NCBI RefSeq assembly: GCF_018613755.1
Contig: NZ_JAGGPP010000001.1
Coordinates: 62,001-126,000 of the forward strand
Source: Arthrobacter sp. ISL-72
Lineage (GTDB): Bacteria; Actinomycetota; Actinomycetes; Actinomycetales; Micrococcaceae
DNA length: 64,000 nt
Direction: 5' to 3'
The position numbers and the translations under genes were made by a program. The notes under the pieces were generated by a model. The model was not told the DNA's origin and ran no database searches. It saw nothing but the letters and a program-made list of their open reading frames with translations. Numbering within the stretch: position 1 is the first letter of the stretch; the number at the start of each line of letters is the position of its first letter. Shown one piece after another: positions 1-8,912 of this stretch.

Positions 1-1192
1 CCCGGGCAATATCGACGCAATCATCCCAGCGTTCTTCGAGCATCGCCTGGCGGAACGCCTTCGAGCCGTTCGCGTTGGTGCGCTCACCGATGGCGAGGTA
101 CGAGGATTCCTGGTCGAAATTCACGTGCTGGTAGAGGGAGGCGATGCCGGCTTCCCGTTCGGTGGGAACGCGGCCGCCGTCTGTTCCACGCCCGCCGCTG
201 GTGACGGCGGCGCTGCTGCGGAAGGGTTCAAGGCGTTCGACGACGGCGGCCATGTGCTCGGGCGTCGTACCGCAACATCCGCCCACGAGGCCCAGGCCAA
301 ATTCCCGCACGAACTGCTCGTGCGAGGTGGCGAGTTCGGTGGGCGACAGCGGATAATGGGCGCCGTCGGCGGTGAGGACCGGCAGGCCTGCATTGGGCAT
401 GCAGGCGATCGCCACGGAGGACTGCTTGGACAGGTGGCGCAGGTGCTCGCTCATCTCATCCGGCCCGGTGGCACAGTTCAGGCCGATGGCGTCGACGCCG
501 AGCGGCTCGAGCGCGGTGAGCGCCGCGCCGATCTCGGATCCCATCAGCATGGTTCCGGTGGTCTCGACGGTCACCTCGACGAAGATCGGGAGCCGGACGC
601 CGCGGGCCACGATCGCCTGCTTGCAGCCGTTGACCGCGGCTTTGGTCTGCAGGAGATCCTGGCTCGTCTCGATGAGGAATGCATCCGCTCCCCCGTCGAT
701 GAGGCCCTCGGCCTGCAAGGCGAAGGTCTGTTTGAGGTAGTCGTAGCTGGTGTGCCCGAGGCTGGGGAGCTTGGTGCCCGGCCCCATCGAGCCCAGGACC
801 CACCGCATCCGTCCGTCTACGGCTTCCGCAGCCTCCGCACGCTCGCGGGCGATCGCTGCCCCCTTCCGGGCGAGCTCTTCAATGCGGCCGTCGATGCCGT
901 AGTCGGAGAGGTTTGACCAGTTGGCCCCGAAGGTGTTGGTTTCGACGGCGTCGATTCCCACGGCGAAGTACGCATCGTGAATGTCTCCGATGACATCCGG
1001 ACGCGTATCATTGAGGATCTCGTTGCAGCCTTCCAGCCCCTGGAAATCGGTCTCGAGCGACAGTTCCCGGTCCTGCAGCATGGTGCCCATCGCCCCATCG
1101 GCAATGACGACCCGATGGTTCACTGCATCCAGAAGCGACTGGGAGCGAACGGGACGGGGGACGGGGTCGACGTCGAGCGCAAAACGAGGCAT
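1..1192 (-). CDS. metH: Methionine synthase (cobalamin-dependent), 5' part only
   Basis: Transfers a methyl group from 5-methyl-tetrahydrofolate through cobalamin to homocysteine, in the cytoplasm. About 397 codons are present and the frame runs off the left edge of the window. The start ATG gives MPRFALDVDP. The homocysteine-binding domain shows ADGAMGT near residue 31 and the zinc-binding GGCCGTTPEHM near residue 302. The pterin-binding domain opens with AIGERTNANGSK near residue 370. The order Hcy domain then pterin domain identifies MetH rather than a stand-alone homocysteine methyltransferase. The cobalamin and activation domains would lie outside the window. The ribosome site is weak. 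The 145-bp leader (1193-1337) showed no riboswitch I could recognise. Confidence 0.95.
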   Translation of the reverse strand, partial: MPRFALDVDPVPRPVRSQSLLDAVNHRVVIADGAMGTMLQDRELSLETDFQGLEGCNEILNDTRPDVIGDIHDAYFAVGIDAVETNTFGANWSNLSDYGIDGRIEELARKGAAIARERAEAAEAVDGRMRWVLGSMGPGTKLPSLGHTSYDYLKQTFALQAEGLIDGGADAFLIETSQDLLQTKAAVNGCKQAIVARGVRLPIFVEVTVETTGTMLMGSEIGAALTALEPLGVDAIGLNCATGPDEMSEHLRHLSKQSSVAIACMPNAGLPVLTADGAHYPLSPTELATSHEQFVREFGLGLVGGCCGTTPEHMAAVVERLEPFRSSAAVTSGGRGTDGGRVPTEREAGIASLYQHVNFDQESSYLAIGERTNANGSKAFRQAMLEERWDDCVDIAR

Positions 1193-1337
1193 ATAGAAAG
1201 ACTACGGCGAGGCCCGACACATTGCGCCGTGTTTCCATGTGCTACGCCGCCGGGTGGTGCGGACCAGCCGCCGTGTGGGGACGTGGGCTTGAATTTGGGG
1301 CCAACCCATCCGGCGGGGACCACCGGATTCTCAGCGG

Positions 1338-1643
1338 TCAGCCCGCGCCCTGGCCCTCGCGGGCCGTCTCCTCCAGAATCCTGGCTGCCGGCGCTGCCGT
1401 CATCAGCTGCCCTATCACCTCCGGTTTGTCCCACACATCGCTGCGGAGCCGTTCCAGAAAGCCGTTCGCAGCATCCCTGGTGTCAAAGTCAAGGAGCACG
1501 GCCACGCTGTTCTGGTCATCTGCATCCCGGAACAGGCGGACAGACCTGGCGCCGGAGGCAGCGCGGCCGGCAGGATCGCTGTCGAATACTTTCTTGAAAG
1601 CCTCGTAGTCCCGGACTGGATAGCTGATCTGCAAGGTGAACAT
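1338..1643 (-). CDS. Small conserved protein, ABM/cyclase-like
   Basis: A 101-residue cytoplasmic protein starting MFTLQISYPVRDYEAFKKVF. The ATG has a good ribosome site (GAGAGGAAAG) 3 bp upstream. The pattern of an N-terminal beta strand, then YxAFKxxFD, then a strand with a phenylalanine-rich edge, and a length near 100 residues fit the dimeric alpha/beta barrel (antibiotic biosynthesis monooxygenase-like) fold. No catalytic residues can be assigned, so substrate and reaction are unknown. It lies upstream of metH on the same strand with a 145-bp gap, so co-transcription is possible but not shown. Confidence 0.7.
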   Translation of the reverse strand: MFTLQISYPVRDYEAFKKVFDSDPAGRAASGARSVRLFRDADDQNSVAVLLDFDTRDAANGFLERLRSDVWDKPEVIGQLMTAAPAARILEETAREGQGAG

Positions 1644-1699
1644 CGTCTTTCCTCTCGCTCGGGCTGTGTCAGGTCAAAGATAGGCCTTCCAGCGTCATC

Positions 1700-1729
1700 C
1701 CGGTAGGGCCGGAGGGCCGGGCCTACCGG
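1700..1729. terminator. Hairpin between the ABC exporter and the ABM-like gene
   Basis: An 8-bp perfect inverted repeat (CCGGTAGG / CCTACCGG) surrounds a 14-nt GC-rich loop. It lies just past the stop of the leftward ABC exporter gene. No U-run follows, so if it terminates transcription it is not a classical intrinsic terminator. Confidence 0.4.
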
Positions 1730-1788
1730 TGCTGCGCTGCCCTCTTTGCGTGTGTATCCGCGCCCCTACAGCGCCGACCAGCCGCCGG

Positions 1789-3795
1789 TTAAACTTCCGC
1801 CACAGGAGCCGCGAACTGCGCCTCATACAGCCGCGCGTAAGCCCCGCCGGCAGCCAACAACGAAGCGTGCGTCCCCTGTTCCACGATCTGGCCGGCCTCC
1901 ATCACCAGGATGAGGTCGGCGTCGCGGATCGTGGACAGGCGGTGGGCGATCACGAAGCTCGTCCGGTCGGACCGCAGCGCGCTCATCGCCTTCTGCACCA
2001 GCACCTCGGTGCGGGTGTCCACCGAGCTCGTCGCCTCGTCCAGGATCAGCACGGAAGGCCGGGCCAGGAACGCCCGGGCAATCGTCAGCAGCTGCTTCTC
2101 GCCCGCGGAGACGTTGGAGCCCTCGTCCTCCAGCACGGTGTCGTACCCTTCCGGCAGAGAGTGCACGAACCGGTCCACGTACGTCGCCTGCGCCGCCACC
2201 AGGATCTCCTCCTCCGTCGCCGAGGGACGCCCGTATGCGATGTTGTCCCGGATGGTCCCGCCGAACAGCCACGTATCCTGCAGCACCATCCCCATCCGTG
2301 AGCGCAGCTCGTTGCGCGTCATCGTGGTGACGTCCACGCCGTCGAGCGTTATCCGCCCCGCATCAAGCTCGTAAAACCGCATCATCAGGTTCACCAGCGT
2401 CGTCTTCCCGGCCCCCGTGGGCCCGACAATCGCCACCGTCTGCCCCGGCTCCGCCACCAGGCTCAGGTCCGAAATCAACGGCTTGTCCGGCGAATACGAG
2501 AACGAGACGTTCTCGAACACCAGACGGCCCCGCCCACCAACAGGAGCAGAGCCCGCAGCCTCGGCCGACTGCTCCTCCTCATCCAGGAGCTCGAACACCC
2601 GCTCTGCCGACGCCACCCCGGACTGCAGCAGGTTGGCCATGGACCCCAGCTGGGCCAGCGGCTGGGTGAACTGCCGCGAGTACTGGATGAACGCCTGCAC
2701 ATCGCCTAGCTGCATCGCCCCGGAAGCCACCTGCAGGCCGCCCACCACGGCGATGCCCACGTACACCAGGTTCCCGATGAACGTCATGGCCGGCATGATC
2801 AGTCCGGAGATGAACTGCGCTCCGAAGCTCGCCTGGTATAACTCCGCGTTCTTCTGCCGGAACCGCTCCCCCACCTCCTGCTGCCGTCCGAACACCTTCA
2901 CCAGCGCATGCCCGGTGTAGGTCTCCTCGATCTGCCCGTTCAGTTCGCCGGTGTGCTTCCACTGCGCCACGAACAGCTTCTGCGAGCGCTTGGCGATCAT
3001 CGCCGTCGTCACCAGCGTGAGTGGAATCGTCACCAGCGCAATCAGCGCCAGCGTGGGCGAGAGCAGGAACATCATCAGCAGCACACCCAGCACGGTCAGC
3101 AGCGACGTGACCGCCTGGCTGATGGACTGCTGCAGGCTCTGCGAGATGTTGTCGACGTCGTTGGTCACGCGGCTGAGCAGCTCACCGCGCTGGATCGAAT
3201 CGAAATACCGCAGCGGCAGCCGGTGGATCTTCGCCTCGATCCGCTCCCGCAGCCGGTACACGGTCCGCTGCACCACCCCATTGAGTACGTACGCCTGCAC
3301 CCACATGAACGCCGAAGCCAATACATACAACGCGAGCGCCCACAGCAGCACGCTGGCCAGCGCCGTGAAGTCGATCCCCGTTCCGGGCGTCAGCGCCATG
3401 GCACTGAGCATGTCCGCCTTCTGGTTCTCCCCCGCGGCCCGCAGCTGCGCGATCAGCTGGGCCTTGCTCATCCCGGCCGGAAGCTGCTTGGATACGACGC
3501 CGGCGAAGATGATGTTGGTGCCCTCGCCCAGTAGCCGCGGCCCGATCACCGACAACGTCACCCCGGCGACGCTCAGCGCAATCACCAGCACCAGCCACAA
3601 CCGCTCCGGCCGGAGCTGGCCCAGCAGCCGCCTGGCTGACGGCCAGAAGTTCAGCGCCTTTTCGGCGGGGATGTTCATCCCCGCGAACGGCCCTCCGCGG
3701 CCGGGCCCCATCGGCGGACGCGGCGGGCGCCCGACGGCGGTGGTCCCGGTTTCCGGGACCGGTCCCGTTCGGGTGGGGGTGCTGCGCCCGCTCAT
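1789..3795 (-). CDS. ABC exporter half-transporter, second subunit
   Basis: A 668-residue fused membrane and ATPase subunit of the multidrug/lipid exporter class. A Pro/Gly-rich N-terminal tail of about 45 residues precedes six predicted membrane helices (about 65-350). The nucleotide-binding domain has Walker A GPTGAGKTT near 455, signature VSAGEKQ (Ala for the second position of LSGGQ) and Walker B LILDEATSSVD with the catalytic Glu intact, followed by an H-loop (IAHRLST). The start overlaps the stop of the upstream half-transporter by 4 bp, the usual arrangement of heterodimeric exporters. The partner has the degenerate ATPase site. Substrate is unknown. Confidence 0.93.
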   Translation of the reverse strand: MSGRSTPTRTGPVPETGTTAVGRPPRPPMGPGRGGPFAGMNIPAEKALNFWPSARRLLGQLRPERLWLVLVIALSVAGVTLSVIGPRLLGEGTNIIFAGVVSKQLPAGMSKAQLIAQLRAAGENQKADMLSAMALTPGTGIDFTALASVLLWALALYVLASAFMWVQAYVLNGVVQRTVYRLRERIEAKIHRLPLRYFDSIQRGELLSRVTNDVDNISQSLQQSISQAVTSLLTVLGVLLMMFLLSPTLALIALVTIPLTLVTTAMIAKRSQKLFVAQWKHTGELNGQIEETYTGHALVKVFGRQQEVGERFRQKNAELYQASFGAQFISGLIMPAMTFIGNLVYVGIAVVGGLQVASGAMQLGDVQAFIQYSRQFTQPLAQLGSMANLLQSGVASAERVFELLDEEEQSAEAAGSAPVGGRGRLVFENVSFSYSPDKPLISDLSLVAEPGQTVAIVGPTGAGKTTLVNLMMRFYELDAGRITLDGVDVTTMTRNELRSRMGMVLQDTWLFGGTIRDNIAYGRPSATEEEILVAAQATYVDRFVHSLPEGYDTVLEDEGSNVSAGEKQLLTIARAFLARPSVLILDEATSSVDTRTEVLVQKAMSALRSDRTSFVIAHRLSTIRDADLILVMEAGQIVEQGTHASLLAAGGAYARLYEAQFAAPVAEV

Positions 3796-5540
3796 ACCGC
3801 CTCCTCCGCTGCCAGCTGCGAGGACACGATCTCCCTGTACGTCTCGGACGTCTCCAGCAACTCGTCGTGCGTGCCCTGCCCAATGATCCTGCCGTCGTCG
3901 AGCACCAGGATCTGGTCCGCGTCGGCGATGCTGGACACGCGCTGGGCGATGATCACCAGGGTGGCCCCCGAGGTGTCATGCCGCAGGGCCCTGCGCAGCC
4001 GGGCATCCGTCGCGGTGTCCAGCGAGGAGAACGAGTCGTCGAAAATGTAGAGCTCGGGCCGTTTCACCAGCGCCCGGGCAATCGCGATCCGCTGCCGCTG
4101 CCCGCCGGAGACGTTGGTGCCGCCCTGCGAAATCGGTGCGTCCAGCCCGCCCTCCATCTCCCGGACGAAGTCCTGTGCCTGCGCCGTGGCCAGCGCCCGC
4201 CACAGCTCGTCCTCGGAGGCGTCCGGCTTGCCGTACAGCAGGTTGCTGCGCACCGTGCCGGAGAACAGGTACGGCCGCTGCGGCACCAGCCCGATATGAC
4301 CCCAGAGCTGGTCCGGGTGCAGCTCGCGGACGTCCACGCCGTCGAACTTCACTGAGCCGCTGGTGGCGTCGAAAAGCCGCGGCAGCAGGTTCACCAGCGT
4401 GGTCTTGCCGGACCCGGTGCTGCCGATGATTGCGGTCGTCTGCCCCGACCGGGCAGTGAAACTGACGTTGCTGAGCACGGGCTGCTCGGCACCCGGGTAG
4501 GCGAATCCGACGTCGTGTATCTCCAGCTCGCCGCTGCCCGCCCCTCCCCGGCCGGTACCGGCGGCGACCGGACGCTCCGGCGGCCGCACGCTCGACTCCG
4601 TGTTCAGCACCTGCCCGATCCGGTCCGCCGAGACCGCGGCACGCGGGATCATCACGGCCATGAACGTGGCCATCATGACGGACATCAGGATCTGCATCAG
4701 GTAGCTGAGGAAGGCGATCAGCGTGCCCACCTGCATGGAACCGTCCTCGATCCGGAACGAGCCGAACCAGATCACCGCCACGCTGGAGACGTTCAGCACC
4801 AGCATCACCACGGGGAACGCGAGCGCCATGAGCCGGCCGGCCCGCAGCGCCGTGTCCGTGACGTCCTCGTTGGCCCGTCCGAACCGGGCCGTTTCGATGT
4901 CCTCCCGCACGAACGCCCGCACCACCCGGATGCCGGTGAGCTGCTCGCGGAGGACGCGGTTCACGGTGTCGATCCGGACCTGCATCTTGCGGAACAGGGG
5001 CACCATCCGGGTGACGATGAGCCCGACGGCGATCAGCAGCGCCGGCACGCTGACGGCTATCAGCCAGGACAGCTGCACGTCCTGCCGGATGGCCATGATC
5101 ACGCCGCCGATGCTGAGCATGGGCGCGGCCACCATCAGCGTGGCGGACATCAGCACCAGCTGCTGGACCTGCTGGACGTCGTTGGTGGAGCGGGTGATGA
5201 GGCTCGGCGCCCCGAACCGGGTGACCTCCTGCTCAGAGAACTCCCCCACCCGGGTGAAGACGGCTCCGCGCAGGTCCCGGCCCAGGGCCATGGCCGCCTT
5301 CGCCCCGAAGTACACGGCAACCACCGCGCAGGCGATCTGCAGCAGGGTGATGACCAGCATGACGCTGCCCAGCCGCAGGATGTAGCCGGTATCCCCCTTG
5401 GCCACGCCCTCATCGATGATGTCCGCATTGAGGGTGGGCAGGTACAGCGACGCGATGGACTGCGCCAGCTGGAAAATCACGACGGCGATCAGCAGCCGCC
5501 GCTGCGGCCGCAGGTATTCAACGAGCAGTTTCCAGAGCAT
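3792..5540 (-). CDS. ABC exporter half-transporter, first subunit (degenerate ATPase site)
   Basis: A 582-residue exporter subunit with membrane helices over about residues 15-310 and a C-terminal ATPase domain. Walker A is GSTGSGKTT near 372, the signature is NVSGGQRQR, and Walker B is LYIFDDSFSSLD near 500. The residue after the Walker B Asp is Asp, where an active site has Glu. This substitution is typical of the non-catalytic half of heterodimeric exporters such as YfiB/YfiC or TM287/288. The ATG has GGAG five bases upstream. It is first in a two-gene operon, overlapping the next gene by 4 bp. Cargo cannot be predicted. Confidence 0.93.
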   Translation of the reverse strand: MLWKLLVEYLRPQRRLLIAVVIFQLAQSIASLYLPTLNADIIDEGVAKGDTGYILRLGSVMLVITLLQIACAVVAVYFGAKAAMALGRDLRGAVFTRVGEFSEQEVTRFGAPSLITRSTNDVQQVQQLVLMSATLMVAAPMLSIGGVIMAIRQDVQLSWLIAVSVPALLIAVGLIVTRMVPLFRKMQVRIDTVNRVLREQLTGIRVVRAFVREDIETARFGRANEDVTDTALRAGRLMALAFPVVMLVLNVSSVAVIWFGSFRIEDGSMQVGTLIAFLSYLMQILMSVMMATFMAVMIPRAAVSADRIGQVLNTESSVRPPERPVAAGTGRGGAGSGELEIHDVGFAYPGAEQPVLSNVSFTARSGQTTAIIGSTGSGKTTLVNLLPRLFDATSGSVKFDGVDVRELHPDQLWGHIGLVPQRPYLFSGTVRSNLLYGKPDASEDELWRALATAQAQDFVREMEGGLDAPISQGGTNVSGGQRQRIAIARALVKRPELYIFDDSFSSLDTATDARLRRALRHDTSGATLVIIAQRVSSIADADQILVLDDGRIIGQGTHDELLETSETYREIVSSQLAAEEAV

Positions 5541-5728
5541 CCGGACTCCACATCACGCCGCGGGGTTCCGGGAAATCACCCGCGCAAACAGATTCGAAGG
5601 CCAGTGTACGTCTGGAAGCTTAGGGCGGACCGGGTTCCTCTCAGGGCGAAGCGGGCGGGCCTGCTACTCGAGGTGCACGCGAGCGGTAGGAGTGAAAATG
5701 GGGAGATGAGAAACACGGTGGCACTTCA

Positions 5729-6397
5729 GTGAGTAGGTTCGTTCTGATACCGGGAGCGGGCGGCGCAGCCTGGTACTGGAGCCACGTCGTCCCTCTGCTT
5801 CAGGGTGCCGGTCACGAAGCCGTCGCGGTCGATTTGCCCGGCCACGACGAAAGCGCAGGTCTGCCGGAGTACACGCGCCTGGTCCTCGATGCCGTCGGTG
5901 AGTTCCAGGATGTGGTGCTCGTCGCGCAGTCGCTGGGTGGTTTCACGGCCCCGCTCGTTTGCCAAAGGGCTTCCGTCCGAGAGCTTGTGCTGGTGAATGC
6001 GATGATCCCTGTACCGGGTGAGACTCCCGGTGCTTGGTGGGGCAACACCGGCTGGGCTGCCGCGCAGCAGGCCGCGGCGACGGCCCACGGCTACAGCCCC
6101 GACTTCGACGCAGACACCTACTTCCTGCATGACATTCCGCCGGAGGTGGCCGCTGAAGGGGAGCCTCATCAACGACCCGAAGCAGACACTGTCTTCGAGT
6201 CAGTGTGCGACTTCACGGAGTGGCCCAAAATCCCAACCCGCGTACTCACCGGAGAGGCAGACCGGTTCTTTCCAATGGGCTTCCAGCGACGGGTCGCCCT
6301 CGAACGCCTCGGTATCGAGCCTGATGTGGTGCCCGGCGGCCATCTCCTCGCACTGGCAAACCCCGATGGCGTGGCCAATTACCTGCTGCGCCGTTGA
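5729..6397 (+). CDS. Alpha/beta hydrolase (EstC-like esterase)
   Basis: A 222-residue single-domain alpha/beta hydrolase. The oxyanion-hole segment is LIPGAGGAAWYW near residues 6-17. The nucleophile elbow is AQSLGG (Ser68), the acid is in GEADRFFP (Asp178) and the base in PGGHLLAL (His205), so the triad is complete. The family hydrolyses small esters or acts like the RsbQ/methylesterase group; the substrate here is unknown. The start is GTG with no clear Shine-Dalgarno sequence. It diverges from the ABC operon across a 188-bp gap. Confidence 0.85.
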   Translation: MSRFVLIPGAGGAAWYWSHVVPLLQGAGHEAVAVDLPGHDESAGLPEYTRLVLDAVGEFQDVVLVAQSLGGFTAPLVCQRASVRELVLVNAMIPVPGETPGAWWGNTGWAAAQQAAATAHGYSPDFDADTYFLHDIPPEVAAEGEPHQRPEADTVFESVCDFTEWPKIPTRVLTGEADRFFPMGFQRRVALERLGIEPDVVPGGHLLALANPDGVANYLLRR

Positions 6398-6595
6398 ACG
6401 TACGGCCGCCTGTCCACGGCACCCCCGACCACGGACGGTACGCGCAGGCCAAAGTCGTCCTGGGACGGGATCGTCGGCGAAGGCTGAACAAGGCCACTTT
6501 CCGGAATTGGCTATGGTGCGCGCACGTCGCGGCCACCTACCGTGGACGGGTATGGACTCCCGCCGGAGTTGCCCGCAATCCCAAGAAGGACCAGC

Positions 6596-7444
6596 ATGCC
6601 CACGGTTGTGAACGAATATCCCTTCTCCCAGGTAGACGTCTTCGCCCCCGGCCCCAAGGCCGGGAACCCGGTCGCCGTCGTCCATGAAGCGGACGGCCTG
6701 ACCACCGAACAGATGCAGAGCTTCGCGAACTGGACCAACCTGTCGGAGACCACCTTCCTGCAGAAGCCAACGCACCCGGAAGCGGACTACAAGCTGAGGA
6801 TTTTTACCCCGGCGTCCGAACTGCCGTTTGCCGGGCATCCCACGCTGGGCTCTGCCCACGCCTGGCTGGACAAGGGCGGCCAGCCCCGCCTTGACGGAGA
6901 GCTGGTCCAGGAATGCGCGGCAGGGCTGGTGAAAATCCGCCGTGCCGATACCGATCTTGCCTTCGCGGCACCGCCCCTCGTCCGCTCCGGCCCGGTTGAA
7001 CCGGCGGTGCTGGAACAGGCCCTCGCCAGCCTCGGCATCGACGCCGGCCAGGTCCTTGGCAGCAACTGGGTGGACAACGGCCCGGGCTGGCTGGGAATCC
7101 GGCTGCAATCGGCACAGGCAGTGCTGAACCTGCAGCCCGACTTCGCCCTTATGGATCAGCTCTGCGTTGGCGTGATCGGAAGCTACCCGGAGGGAGGACC
7201 GGCGGACTTTGAGGTCCGGGCGTTCGTGCCCGGGTTCAGCGTTCCCGAAGATCCCGTAACCGGCAGCCTCAACGCCGGGCTGGCACAGTGGCTGATCAGC
7301 GAAGGCGTGGTGGACGGCAATTACACTGTCCAACAAGGCACCGTCCTGGGACGCGGCGGCCTGGTGGCCGTCACCGTCGAGGGTGAAAACATCTGGCTTG
7401 GCGGGGTTAGCCGCACAGTGGTGAGCGGCCGCGTTTCGCTGTGA
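6596..7444 (+). CDS. PhzF-family isomerase/epimerase-like protein
   Basis: A 282-residue member of the diaminopimelate-epimerase-fold family named after the phenazine isomerase PhzF. The start MPTVVNEYPF is chosen because AAGGAC lies 6 bases upstream; an earlier in-frame ATG at 6542 has no ribosome site. Family motifs are AGNPVAVV (22-29), NLSETTF with the catalytic Glu51, LPFAGHPTLGSAH (near 78) and EDPVTGSLNAGLAQWL near 217. No other phenazine gene is nearby, so this is probably one of the many family members of unknown substrate. The last 35 bp are partly duplicated at 9663-9698. Confidence 0.88.
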   Translation: MPTVVNEYPFSQVDVFAPGPKAGNPVAVVHEADGLTTEQMQSFANWTNLSETTFLQKPTHPEADYKLRIFTPASELPFAGHPTLGSAHAWLDKGGQPRLDGELVQECAAGLVKIRRADTDLAFAAPPLVRSGPVEPAVLEQALASLGIDAGQVLGSNWVDNGPGWLGIRLQSAQAVLNLQPDFALMDQLCVGVIGSYPEGGPADFEVRAFVPGFSVPEDPVTGSLNAGLAQWLISEGVVDGNYTVQQGTVLGRGGLVAVTVEGENIWLGGVSRTVVSGRVSL

Positions 7445-7685
7445 GGTCGTGCGCCAGCTGACCACTCTCCGCAGAGCACGTCTGCCCAGGGCTGGCGCTC
7501 CACAGCTTTTCGTCTACGGCGCCCATGCTGCACGGACGGCCCGCGTTGCGAACGCCTCTACGGAATCGGGCAGGCAAAGTAAACGGCGCCAAGGTGCTGG
7601 CGGACCGCCAACTGCTGCGCTGGCTGCAAGTCTGCGTCCGGCGCTCACCCCAGACCATGTGCACAGGATTGCGTCCGCGGCCCGG

Positions 7686-7853
7686 GTGCCGCGAACATGG
7701 CACCGGAATCCGGCCCCGCAGACCGATCCGGCCGAACTTCAGCACCGCTTCAATTCACTCCGGGATCATGTGGACCGGGCACGACGGCGGCGCCTGCTGT
7801 GGGTGCTCGCCGCCGTCGCCGGCTTTATCACCTTGGTGAACGTCCTCCTCTAG
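7686..7853 (+). CDS. Possible small single-pass membrane protein
   Basis: From a GTG the frame encodes 55 residues ending in an Arg cluster (DRARRRRLL) followed by a hydrophobic stretch VLAAVAGFITLVNVLL at the C-terminus. This resembles a tail-anchored small membrane protein. The frame is open back to 7449, but the upstream part has no protein-like pattern. No good ribosome site is seen, and the gene may not be real. Confidence 0.3.
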   Translation: MPRTWHRNPAPQTDPAELQHRFNSLRDHVDRARRRRLLWVLAAVAGFITLVNVLL

Positions 7854-7898
7854 CAAGCGCCGCAGTGGCAGCTGCTTCACCGTGCGGCCAGGCTCCCC

Positions 7899-8912
7899 TT
7901 ATTGCGAGGGAACCGTGAGCTTGCTATAGAAGCTGCAGATGTCGGCGGACATGGCCTCCGGAGATTCGTGGGCCGCGTAGTGGCCATGTTCCGGGTACAC
8001 CGCCCAGGCCGCGATGTTGCTGTGGTCACGCTGGGCGAAGCGCCGGATCGACTGGAAGTCCCTGCCGCCCGCGGCGAGGGCGATGGGCACGGTGGTGGGT
8101 CCTTCCGGGCGTTCTTGAGACTTGGCCATCTCGTAGTAGAACCGCACAGACGAAGCCATGGTCCGGGTGAACCAATAGACAGCGACGTTGGCCACAATGA
8201 AGTCATCGTCAAGGTCGTCACCGAAGAGCTGGCTGTTCCAGCCAAGAAGACCGGCGGGCGAGTCAGCCAAGGCATGGGCCAGCGTCTGCGGAGACTGGGA
8301 CTGCAGCTGGTTGAAGGCCCCCATATTCTGCCAGAACCAGTTCAAGTGCTCGATTGCCGCTTCTTCCTCCGACGTCAGATCTGAAAATTCTGCGGGATCG
8401 CCGGTGGGGAAGGAAAAGAGCTGGGTGACGTGGACGCCAATAACGTGGGTGGGGTCCAGGCGACCGACCTCCGGGGAGATGATGGACCCGCCGTCGTTCC
8501 CGACGGCCCCGTAGCGTTCGTACCCCAGCCGGTACATGAGTTCCACCCAGGCTCTGGCCACGCGGTGTTGGTCCCAGCCCCGGTCTGTGGTGGGACCCGA
8601 GAAACCAAAGCCGGGCGTCGACGGAACCACCACGTCGTAGCCGGCCGCCACGAGGGGCTCGATGATGTCGAGGTATTCCACGATGGAACCCGGCCAGCCA
8701 TGGGTGAGGATGAGCCCGGTTGCGTCGGCCTTGCCGCTTCGGACGTGCAGGAAGTGGATCTTCTGCCCGTCGATCTCTGTGATGAACTGGGGAAAGCTGT
8801 TCAGCCTCGCCTCGAAGGCACGCCAATCGAAACCGTTGCGCCAGTGGGCGAGGAGCCGCTGGACCCGGTCCACGGGAACTCCATAATCCGTGCCGGACCC
8901 GCAGGAATCCAC
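7899..8912 (-). CDS. Epoxide hydrolase (EHN family), apparently shortened at the N-terminus
   Basis: An alpha/beta hydrolase of the microsomal-type epoxide hydrolase family. Visible signatures are FDWRAFEARLN and HFLHVRS of the EHN domain, HGWPGS (oxyanion hole), GNDGGS with the nucleophilic Asp, a Tyr-containing cap segment VYWFTRTMASSVRFYYE and the base in YPEHGHYAAHE. The full family has roughly 45 further residues before DYGVP. Here that position is taken by the start of the opposing TetR gene. The GTG at 8912 is the most upstream start that still fits the family; a GTG at 8873 is the alternative. Neither has a clear ribosome site. The active site is complete, so it may still work, or it may be a 5'-truncated pseudogene. 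Confidence 0.75.
   Translation of the reverse strand: MDSCGSGTDYGVPVDRVQRLLAHWRNGFDWRAFEARLNSFPQFITEIDGQKIHFLHVRSGKADATGLILTHGWPGSIVEYLDIIEPLVAAGYDVVVPSTPGFGFSGPTTDRGWDQHRVARAWVELMYRLGYERYGAVGNDGGSIISPEVGRLDPTHVIGVHVTQLFSFPTGDPAEFSDLTSEEEAAIEHLNWFWQNMGAFNQLQSQSPQTLAHALADSPAGLLGWNSQLFGDDLDDDFIVANVAVYWFTRTMASSVRFYYEMAKSQERPEGPTTVPIALAAGGRDFQSIRRFAQRDHSNIAAWAVYPEHGHYAAHESPEAMSADICSFYSKLTVPSQ

Noticed and set aside
1193..1337. Possible riboswitch in the metH leader
   Set aside because: I looked for cobalamin and SAM-type cores on the minus strand. There is GC-rich pairing potential, but no B12 box or SAM-IV-like conserved core.
4515..5732. A 405-codon plus-strand frame opposite the ABC exporter
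   Set aside because: The His/Asp/Gln-rich product is an antisense artefact; the minus-strand ABC subunit is complete with Walker motifs.
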